A stretch of 5,297 nt of DNA from Candidatus Adiutrix sp. (GTDB lineage: Bacteria > Desulfobacterota > Desulfarculia > Adiutricales > Adiutricaceae). The stretch is from the NCBI GenBank assembly GCA_031286085.1, contig JAITUX010000097.1, positions 1 to 5,297 of the forward strand. Reading direction: 5' to 3'. Below, piece after piece: positions 1 to 5,045 of the stretch. The translations under genes were made by a program, and so were the position numbers. The notes beneath the pieces were generated by a model. The model was not told where the DNA came from, searched no databases, and saw only the letters and a list, made by a program, of their open reading frames with translations. The first letter of the stretch is position 1, and each line of letters opens with the position of its first letter.

Positions 1-445
1 CGTAGGGGTTGATGGCCTTAAGGGGGGCCTCCTCGGAGACGGGGACGGATTCCGGGCTGCCATATACCGTGGCCGACGAACTGAAAATTATGTCCTTTAC
101 GCCGTGTTTCAGCATCGCCTCGACCAGGTTCAAGGTGCCGCCGACATTGTTGCGCCAATAAAGGAGAGGCTTTTCACAGGATTCGCCGACGGATTTCAGC
201 CCCGCGAAATGAATCACCGCATCGAATTTGTTGGCCTTGAACAGTTTTTCGAGGGCCGCGGAATCCAAAAGGTCCGCCTCTTGGAAGGCCATTCCCCGGC
301 CGGCGGCTTGTTCGATGCGCCCGATGGCCTCCTTTGAGGAATTGCAGAGGTTGTCCAGCGCGACAACGCCATGCCCGGCCCTCAGAAGTTCCACGCAGGT
401 GTGGCTGCCAATGTATCCGGCCCCGCCGGTGACTAGTATGTTCAT
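1..445 (-). CDS. galE: UDP-glucose 4-epimerase, N-terminal 148 residues (partial, runs off the left edge)
   Basis: This enzyme interconverts UDP-glucose and UDP-galactose with tightly bound NAD, in the cytoplasm, and supplies galactose units for lipopolysaccharide and other surface sugars. Visible residues begin MNILVTGGAGYIGSH, the Rossmann GxxGxxG dinucleotide-binding motif (residues 7-13). They continue with ALDNLCNSS (about 29-37), DLLD (58-61), the HFAGLKSVGES block (79-89) and SSSATVYGSPE (122-132), which carries the active-site Ser/Thr. The window ends in NPY, where Tyr148 matches the catalytic Tyr of the YxxxK pair; the Lys and the C-terminal substrate domain lie outside. The ATG at 445 gives the standard GalE N-terminus, although the upstream ribosome site is weak. 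The start lies 29 bases after the antitoxin stop on the same strand with no obvious terminator between, so readthrough from the toxin-antitoxin promoter is possible. The family call is firm; in extended short-chain dehydrogenases, exact substrate is slightly less so. Confidence 0.95.
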   Translation of the reverse strand, partial: MNILVTGGAGYIGSHTCVELLRAGHGVVALDNLCNSSKEAIGRIEQAAGRGMAFQEADLLDSAALEKLFKANKFDAVIHFAGLKSVGESCEKPLLYWRNNVGGTLNLVEAMLKHGVKDIIFSSSATVYGSPESVPVSEEAPLKAINPY

Positions 446-474
446 ATGACACTTCACAGGTGTTTTAACGGCCG

Positions 475-792
475 TCAAATAATGGATTCCAGCCCTTTCC
501 GGTCCAGAAGATTAAGGAGCTTCAAGGCGGTGCCGGAAGGTTTTTTGGCGCCTCTTTCCCATTTTTGAATGGAATTGGTGCTGGCGTTGATTACAGAGGC
601 CAGCACGGCTTGACTTATGTTCAGGCGTTCCCGCAAGGACCTTATTTCATCCGGCGAATACTTCGGAACAACTTCAAGGCAAAGATCGTCAAAGCGGCGC
701 ATGGTGGCCTTGCTCACCAGGCCGATGCCGTATAAATCGGACATGGCCTCGTGGACTGAAGCGAAAGCCTCGTTTTTGGGTTGCTTGTTCAT
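475..792 (-). CDS. Xre/HigA-type helix-turn-helix antitoxin
   Basis: This 105-residue DNA-binding protein is most likely the antitoxin of a type II toxin-antitoxin pair. The C-terminal half (about residues 46-97) is a classic Xre helix-turn-helix: SPDEIRSLRERLNISQAVLA, then a recognition helix around INASTNSIQKWERGAKKPSG. The W-E-x-G-x-x-x-P ending is typical of this family. The N-terminal half (MNKQ...EAMSDLYGIGLVSKATMRRFDDL) resembles the NadS/HigA group that accompanies RelE-like toxins. The gene overlaps the toxin stop by 4 bases (ATGA), so translation is probably coupled. It also has its own strong ribosome site, GGAGG at 800-804, seven bases before ATG. Antitoxins of this group usually repress their own operon; the palindrome in the toxin promoter is the obvious candidate site. 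The pairing is secure from context; binding is inferred. Confidence 0.9.
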   Translation of the reverse strand: MNKQPKNEAFASVHEAMSDLYGIGLVSKATMRRFDDLCLEVVPKYSPDEIRSLRERLNISQAVLASVINASTNSIQKWERGAKKPSGTALKLLNLLDRKGLESII

Positions 793-1157
793 AGCATTTC
801 CTCCAACAAGCCGCTTAGCGCGGCGGCCTTGATATCTTCCTCGGTCAAGTCTGAAAATATGCGGCCAAGCTCCAGGAAGGCGTTTTCTTCACCCGGCCCG
901 ATGTTCTCCTGGTCTTTTTTTAGATAGCAATGTAAGAATATGTATCTGTCTTCCCGCGGGCGGATCACTACGACAATATGGCCGCCTCCTCTTTGGCCCC
1001 GCTCGGGCGGAGCCACTCGCTGCTTGAACACGTTGCCCCCAAGGTCGGCATGTATAAGGCCTTGGCTGATTTCCTCCGCGGTCTTTTTCAACATGGCTTC
1101 CGTGATACCCACTTTGGCGGCGATACGGGCAAATGAGCGGGTTTTATATAGGTTCAT
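789..1157 (-). CDS. RelE/HigB-like toxin (Pfam PF06296-type) of a type II toxin-antitoxin system
   Basis: This 122-residue protein matches from memory the family annotated as RelE-type toxin (PF06296, COG4737). An N-terminal K-T-R-x-F-A-R helix region is followed by EISQGLIHADLGGNVFKQRVA (about 29-49), a Gly-rich turn RGQRGGGH (53-60), the beta strand pair VVVIRPREDRYIFLHCYLKK (62-81) and the E-N-I segment. The E-N-I segment stands where relatives read F-x-K-x-x-x-x-N-I. The C-terminal helices read ENAFLELGRIFSDLTEEDI. Related toxins cleave mRNA on the ribosome; activity here is inferred from the family. Length is normal and the frame intact. The ATG at 1157 is the only reasonable start, since relatives begin a few residues before the same KTxxFxR motif. 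It has no Shine-Dalgarno sequence and lies six bases after a -10 element, so it may be read from a leaderless mRNA. The gene order, toxin before antitoxin, is that of higBA. Confidence 0.88.
   Translation of the reverse strand: MNLYKTRSFARIAAKVGITEAMLKKTAEEISQGLIHADLGGNVFKQRVAPPERGQRGGGHIVVVIRPREDRYIFLHCYLKKDQENIGPGEENAFLELGRIFSDLTEEDIKAAALSGLLEEML
800..804 (-). promoter_or_regulatory. Strong ribosome binding site of the antitoxin gene
   Basis: GGAGG on the minus strand, seven bases before the antitoxin ATG at 792 and inside the last codons of the toxin gene. It allows independent initiation on the antitoxin, in contrast to the toxin, which has no such site. Confidence 0.75.
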
Positions 1158-1163
1158 GAGAAT

Positions 1164-1192
1164 AATATAGGACTTAGTCCCATAAATGTCAA
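1164..1192 (-). promoter_or_regulatory. Near-consensus promoter of the toxin-antitoxin operon, predicted leaderless
   Basis: Reading the minus strand, a perfect -35 TTGACA (1187-1192) is followed by a 17-base spacer and a -10 TATATT (1164-1169, 5 of 6 matches to TATAAT). Only six bases separate the -10 from the toxin ATG. Transcription should therefore start at or within a base or two of the A of the start codon (about 1157), leaving no room for a ribosome binding site. This is the best promoter match in the window. Confidence 0.8.
1167..1183. promoter_or_regulatory. Palindromic operator candidate within the toxin-antitoxin promoter spacer
   Basis: The core GGACT-T-AGTCC (1170-1180, plus strand) is a perfect inverted repeat around one central base. 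The symmetry extends to a 17-base site with a single mismatched pair. It lies between the -35 and the -10 and overlaps the first bases of the -10, where a bound Xre antitoxin would block RNA polymerase. Autorepression is inferred from the family and the position. Confidence 0.6.
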
Positions 1193-1293
1193 GCCCAAAG
1201 CAGCCGGCCGCCTTAGGGTTCGTTGGCGCTTTAAGCGGCGCGGCCTGCCGCCGTCCGAAAGAAAGACCGCTTTAGCCCAAGGCTGGACTTGGT

Positions 1294-1316
1294 CCTGGCA
1301 AGGCGAAACAGCCAGG
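1294..1316 (-). terminator. Possible weak stem-loop downstream of the J-domain gene
   Basis: CCTGGC (1294-1299) and GCCAGG (1311-1316) pair as a perfect 6-bp stem with an 11-base loop, about 20 bases past the dnaJ-like stop. There is no T-run after it, so if it ends transcription it would need help or act only as a 3' stabilising structure. Another small 5-bp stem (1277-1281 with 1288-1292) overlaps the same gap. The rest of 1193-1337 shows no gene. Confidence 0.25.
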
Positions 1317-1337
1317 CCCCTTGCGGCGGACTCACGC

Positions 1338-2216
1338 TCACGCCTGCTGAATCTTGACCAAGAGGTCTCCTTTGGTGCCGTCCGGCTTGGCCAGGCCGTG
1401 GGTCGGGATCTTGAAGACGGCTCCTGGCTTGGCCCCGGGCGGGACGGTCAGACGCAGGGGGGTGCCGGTCAGGGATTGGACCAGGGGGCGGCAGCCATTG
1501 GCCAGGTCTTCGGTTTTGAGGGTCAGGCGGGTGACCAGGTCCCAGCCTTGGCGGCTGTAGTCGGGGTCCGGGCTCACAGACAGGTTGATTATCAGGTTGC
1601 CGGAGCCCTGGCCGGGCGGGCCGGCCTGCCCCCGGCCCCGCAGCACGATTTTCTGGCCCTGTTCAGAGCCGGCCGGAACAAGCACCGTGGCCTTGGTCAC
1701 CCCGGCCGGCGTGTTGTAGGCCACGACCTTTTCAGTGCCCAAGGCGGCTTCTCTGAAGGTGAGCTGGAGGTTGACGACTATATCCGGGGGACGGTAATCG
1801 CCGGGGCCGGTTTTTTGGCCGAAGTCGGCGAAATAATCATTGAGGTATTCGTTGTTCTCCCGCTCGGGGGCGGGGGCCTGGTTTTCGCTAAAGATGCGGC
1901 CGAGGCGGACGGCGGTTTCCTCTTGGCCGAAAAGATTGAAAAAATCGTTCGGTTCAAAGCCTTTGAAAATGTCTTCCCGGCTGTATTCGGTCTTGAATTT
2001 GGCCGGGCCCAGGTTGTCGTATTGGCGGCGTTTGGCGGGGTTGCTCAAGACGGCGTAGGCCTCGGCGATGACCTTGAAGCGTTCTTCGGCCGCCCGGGAG
2101 CCGGGATTGCGGTCCGGATGCCAATGTATGGCCAGGCGGCGGTAGGCTTTTTTGATTTCTTCGGCTGAAGCCTGGCGTCCCACCCCCAGGATCAAGTAAT
2201 AGTCAAACGCGGCCAT
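1338..2216 (-). CDS. Class B J-domain co-chaperone (DnaJ/CbpA-like, no zinc finger)
   Basis: This 292-residue protein should stimulate the ATPase of Hsp70 (DnaK) and hand it unfolded clients in the cytoplasm. The J domain covers about residues 5-69: DYYLILGV, then [18 protein letters not shown] with the essential HPD at 33-35, then the closing F-K-V-I-x-E-A-Y-A-V-L and RRQYD motif. The linker (70-143) has scattered Phe and Gly but no true Gly/Phe-rich block. The C-terminal beta-sandwich domains follow: domain I from about 144 ([20 protein letters not shown], then V-P-A-G-S) and domain II from about 215, ending in GDLLVKI. The four CxxCxGxG zinc repeats of class A DnaJ are absent, with only one Cys in the protein, which makes it class B like CbpA. 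The ATG lies 14 bases inside the end of the PH-domain gene upstream, so the two are probably translationally coupled. Whether it is the housekeeping or an accessory J protein cannot be told here. Confidence 0.93.
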   Translation of the reverse strand: MAAFDYYLILGVGRQASAEEIKKAYRRLAIHWHPDRNPGSRAAEERFKVIAEAYAVLSNPAKRRQYDNLGPAKFKTEYSREDIFKGFEPNDFFNLFGQEETAVRLGRIFSENQAPAPERENNEYLNDYFADFGQKTGPGDYRPPDIVVNLQLTFREAALGTEKVVAYNTPAGVTKATVLVPAGSEQGQKIVLRGRGQAGPPGQGSGNLIINLSVSPDPDYSRQGWDLVTRLTLKTEDLANGCRPLVQSLTGTPLRLTVPPGAKPGAVFKIPTHGLAKPDGTKGDLLVKIQQA

Positions 2217-2658
2217 CGGCGTTTTCCGCCTCGTGCCGGGCTTGTGCGCCCAGGGCTTCCAGGTGGTCGGCCAAGGCCCGGTATCCAGGCTGGCCCAAAA
2301 TGGTCAGGCCGGCTTCGTCCGGCGCCAGGCTTGAAACCTCCAGGTGGGCCACGCGGACCAGCCGGCCGGCCAGGCTGGTCCGCGTCCGTACGCCTCCCAA
2401 ACGATCCAGGCTGACCGTCTCCGCCGGGCCCCGGCCCCACCAGGCCCGGGCTTCGATTTTTTCCTCCGAAAGGGTGTATTTCAAGCTCAAACGGTGTAAA
2501 ATCAGCCCCAGGCAGAAAAAGCTCAGGCCTAGCCACATGAGGGGGGAGCCCTGAGGCTCCCGGCCGTAAACCAGGACGGCCGGCCCCAGGGCCAAGCCGA
2601 AAAACAGGAACCACAGGGAGCGGAGGGCCGGCCTGAAAGTTTGGGGGCTATTTTTCAT
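2203..2658 (-). CDS. Small membrane protein with bacterial PH-like domain (bPH_2/DUF304 type)
   Basis: With the start at 2658 this is a 151-residue inner-membrane protein. [10 protein letters not shown] is followed by a hydrophobic segment at about 14-32 ([19 protein letters not shown]) and a second at about 40-56. The cytoplasmic part (60-137) starts [17 protein letters not shown] and continues with [20 protein letters not shown]. This matches the layout of bacterial PH domains after a TM pair (Y-x-L-T-x-x-x-I, then I-x-L-x-x-I-x-x-V-x). The function of such proteins is mostly unknown. The frame is also open to an ATG at 2724, adding 22 residues of low-complexity Gly/Ala. That start has GGGGAG nine bases upstream, but the site would lie just outside a transcript from the predicted promoter. 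The start at 2658 has no ribosome site but gives a more natural membrane-protein N-terminus. The choice is open. The gene overlaps the J-domain gene by 14 bases. Confidence 0.75.
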   Translation of the reverse strand: MKNSPQTFRPALRSLWFLFFGLALGPAVLVYGREPQGSPLMWLGLSFFCLGLILHRLSLKYTLSEEKIEARAWWGRGPAETVSLDRLGGVRTRTSLAGRLVRVAHLEVSSLAPDEAGLTILGQPGYRALADHLEALGAQARHEAENADGRV

Positions 2659-2660
2659 AG

Positions 2661-2681
2661 GAGGACATTTAAAATGTTCTC
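2661..2681. promoter_or_regulatory. 21-bp near-perfect palindrome at the start of the PH-domain gene
   Basis: Two 10-base arms face each other around one central A, with a single mismatched pair: GAGGACATTT and AAATGTTCTC. The inner ACATTT-A-AAATGT (2665-2677) is perfect and AT-rich, in contrast to its GC-rich surroundings. With a one-base centre it is a poor RNA hairpin, so a dimeric DNA-binding protein is the more natural reading. It lies just upstream of the ATG at 2658 and downstream of the predicted promoter, where a bound protein could act as a roadblock. The role is inferred. Confidence 0.4.
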
Positions 2682-2739
2682 GAAAGATTAAGCCGGCCCC
2701 GGCCGCGACAGACCCGGCCGGCATCGGTCGCCGCTCCCC

Positions 2740-2768
2740 ATAATAGCAAGTCGCGGGGATATTTTCAA
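2740..2768 (-). promoter_or_regulatory. Promoter of the PH-domain / J-domain operon
   Basis: On the minus strand, TTGAAA (2763-2768) and TATTAT (2740-2745) each match the consensus at 5 of 6 bases and are separated by the ideal 17 bases. Transcription would begin near 2733. The leader then holds a GC-rich inverted repeat, GCCGGCC (2692-2698) with GGCCGGC (2716-2722), which could fold in the RNA if translation starts at 2658. The -35 box lies directly against the ribosome site of the divergent gene at 2782. Confidence 0.55.
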
Positions 2769-2770
2769 AC

Positions 2771-2776
2771 AGGAGG
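2771..2776 (+). promoter_or_regulatory. Perfect Shine-Dalgarno fixing the start at 2782
   Basis: AGGAGG stands five bases before the ATG at 2782 but only two before the in-frame GTG at 2779. The ATG is therefore the likely start of the repeat protein. Confidence 0.8.
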
Positions 2777-2781
2777 GTGTG

Positions 2782-3366
2782 ATGTTCCGTAATAATGCCT
2801 GCTTAACGGTCTTGGCCCTGGCCGCCGGCCTCTTGGGCGGGCTGGCCGGCTCCCACCTTAAGGCCGTACCGGCCCGGGCCGATAATCAGGCCCTCCTGAG
2901 CGCCGGAGAGATGCGCCTGGTTGACGACAGCGGCCGGACCAGACTGCTGCTGACCCTGGTGCGGGGCAAACCCCGCCTGTTCATGCTGGACGCGGCCGGC
3001 GAATACCGGCTGGAAATAGGTCTGGGCGAGGCCGGGGAGCCTCACATCTGGCTGCGGGACAAGGAGGGGGCGGCCAAAATCCAGGCGGCCTTGAACGCCC
3101 AGGGCCGGCCGGCTTTCCGCTTGGCTGACCAGAAGGGGCGGGAGAGGGCCGCCCTGGGCTTGAGCGCCAGCGGCCATCCCACCATGATTTTCCGCGACGA
3201 CCAGGGCCGTGACCGTCTGGCCCTGTGGCGCGACCAGAAGGAAAGCGGCCTGGCCCTGGCCGCCGGCCAAGGGCGGCCTCTGGCCACTTTAAGCGCCGGC
3301 GAAGACAATTCCCCCCGCCTGACCTTTTTTGACGGCCAGGGGCGGGCCTACCGGGTCATGGACTAG
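2782..3366 (+). CDS. Exported protein made of about seven 23-residue repeats, function unknown
   Basis: I do not recognise a named family for this 194-residue protein. It opens with a signal peptide: MFRNN, a hydrophobic stretch at about 7-23 (CLTVLALAAGLLGGLAG), and a likely signal peptidase I site ARA before Asp34. Lack of cleavage would leave it membrane-anchored. The mature part is almost entirely tandem repeats of about 23 residues starting near 39, 62, 85, 108, 131, 154 and 175. Units 2-5 are each exactly 23 long. The pattern is G-x-P-x-hydrophobic-x-x-x-D-x-x-G-x-x-(R/K)-hydrophobic, followed by alternating hydrophobics, as in GKPRLFMLDAAGEYRLEIGL and GHPTMIFRDDQGRDRLALW. The alternation suggests a strand-turn-strand unit, hence a beta-propeller-like, beta-roll or solenoid fold. 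Unit 6 is shortened and degenerate. A strong AGGAGG sets the ATG. It is followed 10 bases later by an LD-carboxypeptidase gene, hinting at an envelope role (inference). It stops with TAG, the only such stop among the intact genes here. Confidence 0.85.
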   Translation: MFRNNACLTVLALAAGLLGGLAGSHLKAVPARADNQALLSAGEMRLVDDSGRTRLLLTLVRGKPRLFMLDAAGEYRLEIGLGEAGEPHIWLRDKEGAAKIQAALNAQGRPAFRLADQKGRERAALGLSASGHPTMIFRDDQGRDRLALWRDQKESGLALAAGQGRPLATLSAGEDNSPRLTFFDGQGRAYRVMD

Positions 3367-3376
3367 GTCTCGAACC

Positions 3377-4300
3377 ATGCTCTCCCGGCCCTCACCCCGG
3401 CTTCATTGGACGGGTGAAACCGCCCCGGGAACGGTCTGGCCCTCGGCGCCCGGGCCCGGCCAGGCCTGGGGGCTCTTTGCGCCGGCCCATCCTTTCGACC
3501 GGGGGGAATTTGAATTGGCTCTGGCCCGGCTTAAGGCCTGGGGCCTTAAGGTTTGCCATTCGCCCAAAATTTTTCGCCGGGCCCGCCATCTGGCCGGCTC
3601 CGACGAGCACCGCCTGGAAGTCATGGCCGAGCTTATGGCCGACCCGGAGGTGGGCGGCCTGTGGGCGGTTCGGGGCGGTTCGGGCTGCCAGCGACTTCTG
3701 CCACGCCTGGCTTCATGCTGGCCCCTCTGGCCACCCAAACCAATCCTGGGCTTTTCCGACCTCACGGCCCTCCACCTGGCCCGGCTAAAGGCCGCCGGGG
3801 TAATCGGCTGGCACGGCCCCATGGCGGCGTCTCTGGGGCGGCCGGGGCGCCCGGCTGGCGCCAGTCTGGCCGACCTCAAGGCTGTCCTCTTGGCCCCGGT
3901 CCGGGCCGGCGGCTGGGAGTTTTCCCCCCGGGATGTGCTTAAGCCCGGGCGGGTTCATGGGCCCCTCCTGGGCGGCAACCTATGCCTTCTGATTCATCTC
4001 CTGGACAGCCCTTGGCTGCCTGATGCGGCCGGGGCCATTTTACTGGTCGAGGAGGTGGACGAAGCCCCCTACCGGCTGGACCGCCTTTTGACCTCCCTTA
4101 GGCAGAGCCGCCTGTGGGGGGCCTTGGGCGGTTTGGTCTTCGGCCGTTTCACCCGTTGCGGGTCCCCGGCCGAGGTCAAAGGCCTGCTCCGGGAGACGGC
4201 GGAAGCCTTTCCCGGCCCGGTGCTCATGAATGCCTCCTTCGGCCACATCCGCCTTAACCGGGTATTCCCCATCGGGGCCTTGGCCGAGCTTTCAGCTTGA
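3377..4300 (+). CDS. LD-carboxypeptidase, peptidase family S66 (LdcA/MccF-like)
   Basis: The family includes LdcA, which removes the terminal D-Ala from tetrapeptides during peptidoglycan recycling in the cytoplasm, and MccF, which degrades microcin C-type compounds. Numbered from the ATG at 3377 (307 residues, the usual length), the family blocks appear in order. They are GLFAPAHPFD (about 32-41), HLAGSDEHRLEVM (71-83), WAVRGGSGCQRLLPRL (96-111), the nucleophile motif GFSD with Ser127, IGWHGPM (143-149) and GPLLGGNLCLL (195-205). Then come LLVEEVDEAPYRLDRLL (222-238), which carries the catalytic Glu (probably the last Glu of EEVDE), and FGHIRLN with the catalytic His290. The Ser-Glu-His triad is complete. 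The frame is open back to a TTG at 3329 inside the previous gene, but the ATG at 3377 fits better. Its ribosome site (AGG) is weak, so coupling to the repeat-protein gene ending at 3366 is likely. Recycling enzyme is the safer reading; microcin-type immunity cannot be excluded. Confidence 0.93.
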   Translation: MLSRPSPRLHWTGETAPGTVWPSAPGPGQAWGLFAPAHPFDRGEFELALARLKAWGLKVCHSPKIFRRARHLAGSDEHRLEVMAELMADPEVGGLWAVRGGSGCQRLLPRLASCWPLWPPKPILGFSDLTALHLARLKAAGVIGWHGPMAASLGRPGRPAGASLADLKAVLLAPVRAGGWEFSPRDVLKPGRVHGPLLGGNLCLLIHLLDSPWLPDAAGAILLVEEVDEAPYRLDRLLTSLRQSRLWGALGGLVFGRFTRCGSPAEVKGLLRETAEAFPGPVLMNASFGHIRLNRVFPIGALAELSA

Positions 4301-4321
4301 GGCCGGCCCCGGGCGCGCCTC

Positions 4322-4350
4322 TTGACAGCCTGGCCGGGGCCGTTAATAAT
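4322..4350 (+). promoter_or_regulatory. Promoter of tRNA-Leu
   Basis: A perfect -35 TTGACA (4322-4327), a 17-base spacer and a -10 AATAAT (4345-4350, 5 of 6 matches) put the transcript start near 4357, 13 bases before the tRNA. The bases after the -10 are GC-rich (AGGCCAG), as in stable-RNA promoters under stringent control. CTGGCC (4330-4335) and GGCCAG (4352-4357) form an inverted repeat bracketing the -10. Confidence 0.75.
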
Positions 4351-4369
4351 AGGCCAGCCAGAAATCCCG

Positions 4370-4456
4370 GCCCGGATGGTGGAACTGGTAGACACAAGGG
4401 ACTTAAAATCCCTCGGCGTTCGCGCCATGCCGGTTCGATTCCGGCTCCGGGCACCA
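4370..4456 (+). tRNA. tRNA-Leu, anticodon UAA
   Basis: This is an 87-base class II tRNA with the CCA encoded. The acceptor stem GCCCGGA (4370-4376) pairs with TCCGGGC (4446-4452), followed by discriminator A and CCA (4454-4456). The D arm holds the conserved GG. The anticodon stem AGGGA/TCCCT (4397-4401 with 4409-4413) encloses loop CTTAAAA, giving anticodon TAA at 4404-4406, which reads UUA and probably UUG. The long variable arm GGCG-TTCG-CGCC (4415-4426) confirms the leucine class. The T arm is GCCGG-TTCGATT-CCGGC (4429-4445). All stems pair fully. The gene stands alone with its own promoter and terminator. Its 3' end is a standard attachment site for integrases, and an integrase remnant follows. 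Confidence 0.97.
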
Positions 4457-4465
4457 ATGATACTC

Positions 4466-4499
4466 AAAGGGTTCCGTGAAAACGGGGCCTTTTCTTTTT
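4466..4499 (+). terminator. Intrinsic terminator of tRNA-Leu
   Basis: AAAGG (4466-4470) pairs with CCTTT (4488-4492). Inside, TTCCGT (4472-4477) pairs with ACGGGG (4482-4487) through two G-U pairs, with one bulged G at 4471. The loop is a GAAA tetraloop. A T-rich tail, TTTCTTTTT, runs to 4499. It begins nine bases after the CCA. Confidence 0.88.
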
Positions 4500-4535
4500 G
4501 ACCTTTTGAAAGCCGGAAGGTCGATTTTATACTAT

Positions 4536-4724
4536 CTATATACTACTTTTGCCGATTATACAGAGTGGCGCGTTATGATTAAAAATGGTGGCTGGAAGGT
4601 CAGCCTTGGGCTACTGCGGCCTTTGGCTGGCCCGGACCAGAGAGGTCAGAATTATACCCACCTGGCCCCGGAGACCCAAAGGGCGGCGGCTATGGAGTTG
4701 GAAAGCATCATGGAAAAATATTGA
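4536..4724 (+). pseudogene. C-terminal remnant of a tyrosine recombinase (phage/island integrase)
   Basis: The end of this reading frame, QNYTHLAPETQRAAAMELE, matches the integrase C-terminus (R-Y-x-H-L-x-P-E). The Tyr codon at 4653-4655 stands where the nucleophile should be. Upstream, LYTTFADYTEWRVM aligns loosely with the box II pattern LRHTFASWLVM, and VSLGLLRPLAG with the V-x-x-L-L-G-H block. The catalytic Arg of LRH is replaced by Tyr, and the box II and LLGH regions carry extra residues, so it is not a working enzyme. The frame continues upstream only into the tRNA terminator (GTG at 4476), with no ribosome site, and about two thirds of an integrase is missing. Position and orientation right behind tRNA-Leu fit the decayed end of an integrative element. 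Recognition of the last 20 residues is good; the upstream alignment is by eye. Confidence 0.65.
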
Positions 4725-4772
4725 AATCACGGCAGATGGCGGTGAATAGAGGTTGAAATTAGGACCTGAGTT

Positions 4773-5045
4773 TCAGCTAACAGCGTCTTTTAGGGCTTTG
4801 GCCGGCCGGAAGCGGACGGCTTTATGAGCTTTGATGGCCACGGGTTCGCCTGTGCGGGGGTTGCGGGCGGCGCGTTTGGCGCGTTTAACCACTTTAAAGG
4901 AACCTAAACCTTATAAGGTGAAGTGGCCTTCCTTTTTCAAGGTCTTGGTTGTTTGGGCCAGAAAGGATTCCAGAACCTGTTTGGCTTAAACTTTCGTGAG
5001 TCCGGTCTCTTGGGCCAGTTTTTCCACCAGTTCGTTTTTGGTCAT
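4773..5045 (-). pseudogene. HU-type DNA-binding protein gene with two in-frame TAA codons
   Basis: Read through two stops, this frame gives exactly 90 residues and a TGA, the normal length of HU, the dimeric histone-like protein that bends DNA. It begins MTKNELVEKLAQETGLTKV, then TAA at codon 20 (4986-4988), then AKQVLESFLAQTTKTLKKEG...FTL and TAA at codon 45 (4911-4913). It continues with GLGSFKVVKRAKRAARNPRTG, where the RNP motif of the DNA-intercalating beta arm is intact, and ends in RFRPAKALKDAVS. There are no frameshifts or gaps, and HU-specific residues are kept throughout, so the damage looks recent. Codon 20 is Asp/Glu/Ala/Gln/Lys in relatives, one change from TAA in several cases; codon 45 is variable (Val/Pro/Ile/Thr/Arg). 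A good promoter remains upstream and AAGAAG (5050-5055) could serve as a ribosome site. As written, only a 19-residue peptide would be made. A functional HU paralog presumably exists elsewhere. Confidence 0.88.

Noticed and set aside
1398..2168. Long plus-strand open frame (256 codons) antisense to the J-domain gene
   Set aside because: It is fully overlapped by a well-conserved J-domain protein on the other strand. Its translation is Gly/Val/Ala-rich with no known motif, as expected for a GC-driven shadow frame.
2659..2690. Tiny plus-strand leader peptide (AGGAGG, then ATG TTC TCG AAA GAT TAA)
   Set aside because: Spacing is good, but the AGGAGG is one arm of the palindrome and the peptide is five residues long. 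No upstream plus-strand promoter is evident.
3329..3376. Upstream TTG start for the LD-carboxypeptidase
   Set aside because: It lies inside the repeat-protein gene, has no ribosome site, and adds residues that S66 proteins lack. The ATG at 3377 gives the usual length.
4370..4456. Idea that the nearby tRNA with anticodon UAA suppresses the TAA stops in the HU gene
   Set aside because: Anticodon UAA reads the leucine codon UUA, not the stop UAA. The tRNA is an ordinary tRNA-Leu.
4476..4535. GTG start for an 82-residue gene containing the integrase tail
   Set aside because: The GTG sits inside the stem of the tRNA terminator and has no ribosome site. The first 20 residues show no integrase similarity.
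4773..4910. C-terminal part of HU as a separate intact gene
   Set aside because: There is no start codon or ribosome site of its own. It lacks the dimerisation helices and lies exactly in frame with the N-terminal part.
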